64,000 nt of DNA from Flammeovirgaceae bacterium UBA5008 (GTDB lineage: Bacteria > Bacteroidota > Bacteroidia > Cytophagales > Cyclobacteriaceae). The notes beneath the pieces are model-generated. The model did not search any database. It had not been told where the DNA came from and saw nothing but the letters and a program-made list of their open reading frames with translations. Below are positions 25,962-32,840 of the stretch, piece by piece (the stretch's first letter is position 1; every line of letters starts with the position of its first letter). Position numbers and translations under genes: made by a program. The stretch is from NCBI GenBank assembly GCA_002398365.1, contig DGYK01000063.1:110978-174977 (forward strand). The letters are read 5' to 3'.

Positions 25962-27623
25962 TTAGTTTTCGGCTAAGTATTCGTGTACAAATTTGATGGC
26001 CATCGCTCCTTCTCCTACGGCCGATGCCACCCGGTTCATCGCCCCTGCACGCACATCGCCCGCGGCAAAAATGCCGGGATTGCAAGTCTCCAATAAAAAA
26101 GGTTCGCGTTGCAGCTTCCATGATTTTTTGAACGTTTCGTATTTCAATAAATCACGACCCGTTTCTATAAAACCTTTGTCGTCTTTGATAATATCTAGTT
26201 TGATCCAATCGGTAATAGGCTTGGCGCCAATGAAAATAAAGAGCGCGGCTGCTTTCGCTTGTTGACGCGCCTTCGTCACTATATTTTCTAAACAAATTTC
26301 TTCGAGCTTCTCATTGCCCAATACTTGACCTACAATCGTTTCAGGTACGAGGTGGATGTTGCTCGTGCCATTGATCTGATCGATCAGGTACTGCGACATG
26401 GTAGACGACAAATCTTTTTTGCGGATGACGATGAAAACTCGGGCTGCGTAGTTAGATAAATACATAGCGGATTGCCCAGCGGAATTGCCTCCGCCTACGA
26501 TATACACATCCTGATTATGACAAGCTTGCGCCTCGGTGGTGGAAGCACCATAATAAATGCCGGCTCCGGTGAATTTTTCAATGTCGGTGGCTTCCAGTGC
26601 ACGGTAATCTACCCCTGTGGTGATGATGACGCTGCGTGTGTTCAGCACGCTGCCATCGCGAAGGGTAATGATTTTATAGTTGTCTTTGATGGCAATGTCT
26701 ACCACTTCTTGAGGCGAAAGAAATTCAACGCCAAAGCGTGTGACTTGCGAAATCGCTCTGCGCGAAAGTTCGGCACCACTCAATCCATTGGGGAAACCCA
26801 AATAATTTTCAATGCGCGAACTCGTTCCGGCTTGTCCTCCTGGAGCGCGTTTCTCAATAAGTGCGGTATTCAAACCTTCTGAACCTCCATACACTGCTGC
26901 GGCTAATCCGGCTGGTCCTGCGCCAATGATCGTAACATCGTACATCGTTTTAGATGCCTTGGACTGCATGCCCGTCTTCTCGCCTACAGCGGCCAAATCC
27001 GGATTTAAAAGAAACGAGCCGTCTTCAAAAAAAACGGCCGGCAAATCTTTGGTTTCAATTTGGTTCAGCTGAATTAACTCTGAAGCCGATGCATCCGATT
27101 CAATGTCGAGCCATTGGTATGGAATCAAATTGCCGGAAAGGAAATCTTTGATCTGATGCGAGCGTGGCGACCATTGGTATCCGACCATGCGAATGCCGTG
27201 AAAAACCGGAATGTGTTTGCTTTGCCATTCCTCCAATTGATCATTCAATGCCGGATATAATTTTTCTTCCGGTGGATCCCACGGCTTCATGAGATAATAA
27301 TCCAACTGCACTTCGTTGATGGCGCGAATGGCAGCTTCGGTATCTGAATAGGCTGTCAGCAAAATGCGTTTTGCTTGCGGAAAAAGTTCTTTGGCCTGTT
27401 GTAAAAATTGAACACCCAACATTTCGGGCATGCGCTGATCTGACAAAAACAGCGCTATGGTTTCATTTTTGTTTTTTAGCTCTGTGAGTGAGGCCAAGGC
27501 TTCGTTTGCAGAAGTCGTGCTGATGATGCGGTATTCTTTTCCATATTGATTGCGCAGATCACGGGCCACCGCCCGCAACACTTGAGGATCATCATCCACG
27601 GCCAGTATAATTGGTTTTTTCAT
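25962..27623 (-). CDS. Receiver - glutaredoxin-like - thioredoxin-reductase-like fusion protein
   Basis: 553 residues in three parts. Residues 1-125 are a response-regulator receiver (acidic D10-D12, phospho-acceptor D62 in LSDQRMPE, T90, K113). Residues 145-215 resemble a glutaredoxin fold, but the CPxC site is SPRS (WSPRSH). Residues 226-553 are a flavoprotein of the thioredoxin-reductase type: IIGAGPAGLAAAVYGGSEG for FAD, VYIVGGGNSAGQSAMY for NAD(P)H, AAGDVRAGAMNRVASAVGEG for FAD. The redox CxxC just before the NAD(P)H site is absent (STTEAQAC). So it should bind FAD and NAD(P)H but cannot do the usual disulfide relay. The kinase gene lies 11 bp upstream and is the obvious phosphodonor (inference). 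Confidence 0.9.
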   Translation of the reverse strand: MKKPIILAVDDDPQVLRAVARDLRNQYGKEYRIISTTSANEALASLTELKNKNETIALFLSDQRMPEMLGVQFLQQAKELFPQAKRILLTAYSDTEAAIRAINEVQLDYYLMKPWDPPEEKLYPALNDQLEEWQSKHIPVFHGIRMVGYQWSPRSHQIKDFLSGNLIPYQWLDIESDASASELIQLNQIETKDLPAVFFEDGSFLLNPDLAAVGEKTGMQSKASKTMYDVTIIGAGPAGLAAAVYGGSEGLNTALIEKRAPGGQAGTSSRIENYLGFPNGLSGAELSRRAISQVTRFGVEFLSPQEVVDIAIKDNYKIITLRDGSVLNTRSVIITTGVDYRALEATDIEKFTGAGIYYGASTTEAQACHNQDVYIVGGGNSAGQSAMYLSNYAARVFIVIRKKDLSSTMSQYLIDQINGTSNIHLVPETIVGQVLGNEKLEEICLENIVTKARQQAKAAALFIFIGAKPITDWIKLDIIKDDKGFIETGRDLLKYETFKKSWKLQREPFLLETCNPGIFAAGDVRAGAMNRVASAVGEGAMAIKFVHEYLAEN

Positions 27624-27634
27624 CCATTAAACAT

Positions 27635-29026
27635 TTAAATCGGGAAACAAATAATAAACTCCGTTCGACCCGGATTTGAATCCACATACACTTTGCCATT
27701 GTGTTGGTGAATAATCTGGCGCACCACCTCCAGGCCCAAACCGGTTCCCTTCCCAATGGATTTAGTCGTAAAGAAAGGATCAAATATTTTGTCTTGAATT
27801 TCTTTCGGAATGCCGGGACCATTGTCGATGATGGAAACATTGATGAAGGATCCTTTCTTCTCGGTTTTGATTTCCAGGGTATTGTTCGTGCGCCCTTCCA
27901 TCGCATCGATGGCGTTGTCAATGACATTCGTCCACACCTGATTCATCTCGCTGATAAAGATCGATGCTTGCGGCAACTGCGCATCGAAACTTTCAATTAG
28001 TTTGATTCCATTCTTTTTCAGTTTATGATTCAACATGGTAAGCGTATTACGAATGCCCACGTGAATATTGGTGAGTTGTTTTTCAGGTGCCTGATCCATG
28101 TGCGTGTATCCTTTCACAGACGACACCAAGGTGTTGATACGTTTCGCGGCCTCCTCAATTTCCGTCACTAATTTTTCGGTGGTGAGCACCTGACATATCC
28201 AGCCAATGACAGGTTGTTTGTCTTCCGGCCGCAGCCATGATTTTACGTGTTCCAAATCTTCGGCATGAATATCAAATTCCGCCATCACCTCCGTCATCTC
28301 ATAGGCATTGGTGATATCATTCGACTCCAGCCATTCGGTCAGTTCATCTTCCAGTGCCGTTTTTGCCAACATCGACAATGAAGTTTTTCCAGTATTGGCA
28401 ATTTTTGAAAAGACCAATTGATTGACCTGATCAACGACTTGCTCTGTGGTGCGAATTTGTATGACACGCTTAAAATTATCCGGAATGTTGGAGAGATGTT
28501 TTTTTAATTCATGCGCACTGCGCACCACCGCTGCGGAAGGATTGTTGAGTTCATGCGCCAGTCCGGCAGAGAGTTTGCCGAGCGCCATCATCTTGTCGTT
28601 TTGTTGTTGCATGCGCGTGTTGTCGCGCACGCGGTCGGTCATTACATGAACCAGCGCTTCCACCAATTCGTGATGGTTGCGGATCATTTCCGGAAAAAAA
28701 TCCTGATGCAGCGAAAACACGATCGTTTCGCCTGTCACAATTCCCGTTCCGGTGGCACCTTTCATCCGTGAAAACGGAAGCTTGCCGGTAATTTCTCCGG
28801 CTCCAATGGTGCCCATGTTTCGGAGGTTGCCTGCTTGCTCCATAAAGAGACTGACTTCTCCTTTTAGAATGATGCGCAATTCGCTGATGGCATCGCCTTT
28901 GTTAAAAACCTTTTCTCCATCCGCAAAAGCATCAATCCGACCCTTCTCGGTCATCCATTGGAGCTGGGTAAGTGGCACTGTTTTTAACTCGGGCACTCGT
29001 TGAAGCTGTTGCAGTAAATCTTCCAT
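27635..29026 (-). CDS. Histidine kinase with N-terminal cyclic-nucleotide-binding-type domain
   Basis: 463 residues from ATG at 29026 (MEDLLQQLQ); a longer frame from 29092 overlaps the TetR promoter region. Residues 15-125 form a cNMP-binding-type beta roll (FNKGDAISELRIILKGEVSLFM), without membrane segments, so the kinase is soluble. The phospho-accepting His158 is in LAHELNNPSAA, followed by a long helical insert (170-300) and the catalytic domain (N box NVIDNAIDAM, G1 DNGPGIP, F box FDPFFTTK, G2 GTGLGLEV). The effector may be cNMP or another ligand; the usual phosphate-binding R residue pattern is not clear. It precedes the receiver fusion by 11 bp. Confidence 0.92.
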   Translation of the reverse strand: MEDLLQQLQRVPELKTVPLTQLQWMTEKGRIDAFADGEKVFNKGDAISELRIILKGEVSLFMEQAGNLRNMGTIGAGEITGKLPFSRMKGATGTGIVTGETIVFSLHQDFFPEMIRNHHELVEALVHVMTDRVRDNTRMQQQNDKMMALGKLSAGLAHELNNPSAAVVRSAHELKKHLSNIPDNFKRVIQIRTTEQVVDQVNQLVFSKIANTGKTSLSMLAKTALEDELTEWLESNDITNAYEMTEVMAEFDIHAEDLEHVKSWLRPEDKQPVIGWICQVLTTEKLVTEIEEAAKRINTLVSSVKGYTHMDQAPEKQLTNIHVGIRNTLTMLNHKLKKNGIKLIESFDAQLPQASIFISEMNQVWTNVIDNAIDAMEGRTNNTLEIKTEKKGSFINVSIIDNGPGIPKEIQDKIFDPFFTTKSIGKGTGLGLEVVRQIIHQHNGKVYVDSNPGRTEFIICFPI

Positions 29027-29101
29027 GAAGAAAATATAGAGGTTTTTATGACAAACACACTCCGATCTACGGAAGTTGCCGGAACAAATCATTTTTTATT
29101 T

Positions 29102-29122
29102 AGATACCGATCGGTATCTTTG
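29102..29122 (+). promoter_or_regulatory. TetR operator palindrome overlapping a -7 promoter element
   Basis: AGATACCGATCGGTATCT (29102-29119) is a perfect 18-bp palindrome. Its right half overlaps TATCTTTG (29115-29122), an exact TAnnTTTG match only 4 bp before the TetR start at 29127. Autoregulation is likely, and the message may have almost no leader. The site is also upstream of the divergent kinase gene (start 29026). Confidence 0.75.
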
Positions 29123-29126
29123 TGCC

Positions 29127-29723
29127 ATGCGCAACCCAACCGAAACAAAAGGAGCTATTCTTCACCATGCCGGAGGCTTGTTTAATGTGCAAGGCTATCG
29201 GGCTACCTCCATCAGTCATATTACAGATGCCACTGGCTTTACGAAAGGTGCTATTTACCGGCATTTCAAAAGCAAGGAGAAGCTGGAAGAGCAAACATTG
29301 GTTCACTTGACGGAGGTGATGTTTGAGAAGATGCGCGCAGAGATTAAACAAAAAGCCAATGCTGTCGACAAGCTGAAAGCGATCGTTCATTTTTTTGAAT
29401 CATATGTGACCAAACCACCGATCAAAGGAGGTTGCCCGTTGCTGAATGTGGCCATCGAGGCCGATGACCAAAGTCCGCATTTACGAAAAAAAGCCAATCT
29501 GATTTTAGATGTATTGAAGCAATCCATCGTCACTTTGTTGACCAACGGCCAAAAGTTTGGTCAGATCAAAAAAGAAATCGACCACGAATACTTTGCTACC
29601 GTGATGATTGCCAGTCTGGAAGGGGCGATTATGATGAGCAAACTTTCTAAATCCAACCGCGACATTCAAATCGTGATCACCCATCTGGAGAAAATGATCG
29701 ATGAGGTTGCGGAAAAAAATTAA
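29127..29723 (+). CDS. TetR/AcrR family regulator
   Basis: 198 residues from ATG at 29127; the frame is open further upstream but that part covers the operator. The helix-turn-helix is at about 25-50 (ATSISHITDATGFTKGAIYRHFKSKEKL), as in TetR repressors. The C-terminal ligand domain (60-198) contains GGCPLLNVAIEADDQSP, typical of the TetR_C group related to AcrR. It probably represses itself and the hydrolase gene that starts 17 bp after its stop, via the palindrome at 29102-29119. Confidence 0.93.
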   Translation: MRNPTETKGAILHHAGGLFNVQGYRATSISHITDATGFTKGAIYRHFKSKEKLEEQTLVHLTEVMFEKMRAEIKQKANAVDKLKAIVHFFESYVTKPPIKGGCPLLNVAIEADDQSPHLRKKANLILDVLKQSIVTLLTNGQKFGQIKKEIDHEYFATVMIASLEGAIMMSKLSKSNRDIQIVITHLEKMIDEVAEKN

Positions 29724-29740
29724 CTGTTGATTAAATTATT

Positions 29741-30568
29741 ATGAACAAAATATTCGTTCGTTCGATTGGCTTGTATTTGAATACACTTGCCATTGTTGCG
29801 CCCAAGATAGCCGGCAAAAAAGGTTTTGAACTTTTCTGTTGGCCTCGCAGAATTAAAATGAAACCCCATCAACTGGAGTTTTTGCAAAAAGCCGATGAGC
29901 AGTTTACATTAACCTATCACGATAAAAAAGTACAAGGCTACCGCTGGGGGAATGGAGAAAAGAAAGTATTGCTTCTGCATGGTTGGCAAAGCCACAGTTA
30001 CTGGTGGCGCTATGTGATCAATCGGTTGCCCAAGGAAGAGTTTACTATTTACTCGTTGGATGCTCCCGGCCACGGTTTATCGGAAGGCGATTTTCTCAAT
30101 CTGCCGCACTACAGTGGATTGATTGAACAATTTTTAACTAACCATCCCTCATTGCATGCCATCCTCACCCATTCATTTGGCGGCTTTGCTGCAGTGTATA
30201 CATTTCATCGCATTCCAAATTTGCCTATTAGCAAGTTGGTGATTATGGCTGCTCCTGGTGAAGTGGGATACTTCTTTAATTATTATCAGAAGGTGTTGGG
30301 ATTATCGAAGCGAATGATTGAGTTAACGCATCAATACTTCTTACAAACCATTGGTCATCCTCCCTCTTATTTTAAAATGAAAGAGTTCGCCAAATCATTG
30401 ACGATTGATGGTTTGATCATTCACGATAAGGAAGACAAAGAAGCACCTTACAAAACAGCTCTGGATATGATAGAAGTTTGGCCGAAAGCGAAGTTGATTA
30501 CTACCGAGGGTTTAGGTCATAATCTGAAATCGAAAGAGTTGGTAGAAGAAGTTGCTTTGTTTCTTTAG
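29741..30568 (+). CDS. Alpha/beta hydrolase
   Basis: 275 residues. The oxyanion segment LLLHGWQSHSYWW, the nucleophile elbow THSFGG (Ser145), the acid near IHDKEDKEAP and the C-terminal histidine in GLGHNLKS give a complete catalytic triad. There is no signal peptide. Its substrate is unknown; the position behind a TetR gene (17-bp gap) suggests it acts on a compound sensed by that repressor (inference). The stop overlaps the convergent DUF2306 gene by 4 bp. Confidence 0.88.
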   Translation: MNKIFVRSIGLYLNTLAIVAPKIAGKKGFELFCWPRRIKMKPHQLEFLQKADEQFTLTYHDKKVQGYRWGNGEKKVLLLHGWQSHSYWWRYVINRLPKEEFTIYSLDAPGHGLSEGDFLNLPHYSGLIEQFLTNHPSLHAILTHSFGGFAAVYTFHRIPNLPISKLVIMAAPGEVGYFFNYYQKVLGLSKRMIELTHQYFLQTIGHPPSYFKMKEFAKSLTIDGLIIHDKEDKEAPYKTALDMIEVWPKAKLITTEGLGHNLKSKELVEEVALFL

Positions 30569-31236
30569 GCATTAGAAGCTGTCTGAAATTTCGCTTTGTA
30601 CTTACGAATCGTTCTTCCGATGATGACGCCTCCAATTATTCCGGGTAAAATCCACAAAATCCAATTGTGTTGTGGAAGTTGGATGTTCACTACTATAAAG
30701 GCCGTGACAGCTGAAATATAGCTTCCGCCCATGCTGCTGATATGCGAGTACCACCAATGCATCTTTTCTTTTGGAGGATGAATGAAATTCCGAACATCGG
30801 CTATCAAAAAAGAAGATCCAATCAAAGCAAACATGATTCCAGCTATGCCCATGCCTACACCTTGAAGTAGTACCCAGATTCCCCAGCCCAATAACAATAG
30901 TATAAAAACAGCTGACAAAGAACTGATTATCCAATCCAATAACTGGGTTTTCTGACCCTGGTTAAGTTTTTTGAGGTACAAAATCCGATAACCTCGCACG
31001 GTCATGTAGTAGCTAAAAAATGCTACCATTAGGAGAAAATCTTTATGATGACCGATAGCAGTAAACAAAGCTCCTACAAAAACAGCTGTCATTCCGGCAA
31101 AGTAAATCTTACCTGCCAATCGATGTGTTTTGCCACCTTTTGCGGTGAACATTGCTACAAGGCCACTCAATAATGCAATCGTGCCTCCGGCTATGTGTAC
31201 CCACAACATGCCGGTGAGAAGTTTTTCTGTTGTCAT
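30565..31236 (-). CDS. DUF2306-like multi-pass membrane protein
   Basis: 223 residues from ATG at 31236 (a start 5 codons upstream is possible). Six or seven hydrophobic segments are visible. The N-terminal stretch LWVHIAGGTIALLSGLVAMF followed by GGKTHRLAGKIYFAGM is the characteristic DUF2306 beginning, with conserved His residues that could bind metal or heme (inference). Function unknown. The last residues are basic (KYKAKFQ). Confidence 0.75.
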   Translation of the reverse strand: MTTEKLLTGMLWVHIAGGTIALLSGLVAMFTAKGGKTHRLAGKIYFAGMTAVFVGALFTAIGHHKDFLLMVAFFSYYMTVRGYRILYLKKLNQGQKTQLLDWIISSLSAVFILLLLGWGIWVLLQGVGMGIAGIMFALIGSSFLIADVRNFIHPPKEKMHWWYSHISSMGGSYISAVTAFIVVNIQLPQHNWILWILPGIIGGVIIGRTIRKYKAKFQTASNA

Positions 31237-31312
31237 GTGGCAATGGTACACATATCAATACATGTACCGCTAAAAATTTCAACTGAGTTGTTGAAAGTTA
31301 CGGATGGGGTGT

Positions 31313-31344
31313 AAATAAAAAGAGCCTTCGTTAAGCGAAGGCTC
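31313..31344 (-). terminator. Terminator after the sigma factor unit
   Basis: GAGCCTTCG (31322-31330) pairs with CGAAGGCTC (31336-31344) and is followed on the minus strand by TTTTTATTT. It lies 10 bp after the stop of the small gene ending at 31355. Confidence 0.85.
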
Positions 31345-31354
31345 ATAGTTAGGC

Positions 31355-31588
31355 TTACGAACTATGCTCCTGCATGCCACGGGAGTAGCTCAAAATAGAT
31401 AAGACGGTGGCCGAAGAGGGTTGCATCTGGGCATCGTCCAGTGCTTTCATGCCTGCACTCAACTCTTTGTATTGTGCCTGCAGTACGCTATCACAAAGTA
31501 GCGCTTTGTTAATCTCCCTCTCCTCTTGCTCCGAGGTCTCGTGGTATAAAAACCTGATCAGGTCGTTCTGGGTAAAAGTTTTTATCAT
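31355..31588 (-). CDS. Small acidic protein overlapping the sigma factor gene, possible anti-sigma-type partner
   Basis: 77 residues from ATG at 31588 (MIKTFTQNDLIRFLYHETSE); a TTG two codons upstream is possible. The sequence is polar and helical, with an E-rich middle (SEQEEREINKALLCDS). No membrane segment or zinc motif is visible, so it is not a classical anti-sigma factor. The start lies inside the sigma factor gene (80-bp overlap in another frame), which points to translational coupling. Small proteins of this kind follow sigma factor genes in relatives, to my recollection; role unknown. Confidence 0.65.
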   Translation of the reverse strand: MIKTFTQNDLIRFLYHETSEQEEREINKALLCDSVLQAQYKELSAGMKALDDAQMQPSSATVLSILSYSRGMQEHSS

Positions 31589-32162
31589 AGGCAATATGGT
31601 TTTTAATCATCTTCTTTCTCAAGTTGATCAACGCATAGCGCATTCTCCCCAGTGCCGTGTTTATGCTCACATCCGTGCGTTCCGCTATTTCCTGAAAGCT
31701 CATCTGCAAATAGTGCCGCATAATCAGCACTTGCTTTTGTTCTTCAGGCAGTTCCTTTATCAGGTCGCGCATGCGTGCACGCGTGTCGCGCAGCAATTGC
31801 TTGTCTTCGAAAGATTCTTCTGCAAACTGCATAGAATCAAACACATGGCTTCCGTCTTCCAGCGTTACCTCGGGGTAGCGCTTATTTTTTCGGAAATGGT
31901 CGATAGCCAAATTGTGTGCGATTCTGCAAATCCAAGGAAGAAATTTCCCTTCTTCGTTGTACCGACCACTTTTAATCGTGTTGATCGCCTTTATAAAGGT
32001 GTCTTGAAGCAAATCTTGCGCTTCATAGCGATCTTTAACGATTAAATAGATAGCCGTATAAATACGGGACTTGTGTCTGTGAAGTAGCATTTCGAACGCC
32101 TCTTCGTTACCGGTTTGATACAGCGCAACCAGTTGGCTGTCGCTAGATCTGCTGTCAATCAT
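31509..32162 (-). CDS. ECF-type RNA polymerase sigma factor
   Basis: 217 residues. Region 2 (about 22-90: LLHRHKSRIYTAIYLIVKDRYEAQDLLQDTFIKA, then PWICRIAHNLAIDHFRKNKR) and region 4 (about 140-190: ELPEEQKQVLIMRHYLQMSFQEIAERTDVSINTALGRMRYALINLRK) are complete, and there is no sigma-3 domain, as in ECF sigma factors. Regulation unknown. The C-terminal 27 codons overlap the next gene in another frame. About 180 bp upstream contain AT-rich sequence with no exact promoter match. Confidence 0.93.
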   Translation of the reverse strand: MIDSRSSDSQLVALYQTGNEEAFEMLLHRHKSRIYTAIYLIVKDRYEAQDLLQDTFIKAINTIKSGRYNEEGKFLPWICRIAHNLAIDHFRKNKRYPEVTLEDGSHVFDSMQFAEESFEDKQLLRDTRARMRDLIKELPEEQKQVLIMRHYLQMSFQEIAERTDVSINTALGRMRYALINLRKKMIKNHIAYDKNFYPERPDQVFIPRDLGARGEGD

Positions 32163-32344
32163 CGTCTTGCGTTTTAGTAACGTAAAGATGTCGCTCGATA
32201 GTGTGTGGGTTAGTTTTTTTAACTTGAATAGTGAAAAGTAGAATTATTTTACTGAAACCCAAAAAATTTTTACAAAAATCTTGCCTGTTGTATAATTTCT
32301 TTCGCTAATTGAGCCGATTTTTTGATTGTACTTATAATCCCGCC

Positions 32345-32716
32345 ATGGCAGTAGCTAAAAAACGTCTGATTAAGAGTCTGGAGAATTTATCCGAAGACTT
32401 GCGTGAATTAATGCGCGAACAATACCCCAATGGGTATGAATCCAGCATCACCCGCATTACCAATGCGAAGAAGGAACCCATCTTTGTCTTCCCACTAGAA
32501 ACCGATGACTCTGTATTTTTAGTAAAAGTGCCGGCTACTAAAAATAGCGAGGGCGAATACGATGTGGAATCAGGTAAAAAGCAAGAGTTTGATGCCGAAG
32601 ATGATGATATTCAAGGACCAAGAGACGATGATTTTGATGCAGGTGATGGCGATGGCTTTGATGATGATAGCGATGGTGGAAAAGAAGCCAGCTACGACCC
32701 GGATTTTGATAACTAA
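32345..32716 (+). CDS. Conserved-looking small protein with very acidic C-terminal tail
   Basis: 123 residues from ATG at 32345 (MAVAKKRLIKSLENLSEDLRE); an in-frame codon 12 upstream is less likely. Residues 1-70 are a compact mixed domain with basic N-terminus and VFPLETDDSVFLVKVP; residues 75-123 are almost all D, E and G, ending in DPDFDN. I do not recognise a family. Such a domain-plus-acidic-tail design suggests a nucleic-acid or protein mimic or a chaperone-like role, but that is guesswork. A terminator follows, so the gene is monocistronic. Confidence 0.75.
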   Translation: MAVAKKRLIKSLENLSEDLRELMREQYPNGYESSITRITNAKKEPIFVFPLETDDSVFLVKVPATKNSEGEYDVESGKKQEFDAEDDDIQGPRDDDFDAGDGDGFDDDSDGGKEASYDPDFDN

Positions 32717-32741
32717 TTCCCTTCTTATTTGAATAAGTTTG

Positions 32742-32772
32742 AAACACCATCCAATGGATGGTGTTTTATTTT
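32742..32772 (+). terminator. Rho-independent terminator
   Basis: An 11-bp stem (AAACACCATCC at 32742-32752, GGATGGTGTTT at 32756-32766) with a 3-nt loop is followed by TATTTT. It ends the acidic-tail gene. Confidence 0.8.
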
Positions 32773-32840
32773 CTGATCCTTACTAAGATTTGAACTTCGG
32801 TAGGACATCGCTTGGCTATTTTCTACTTTTACCGATTGAA

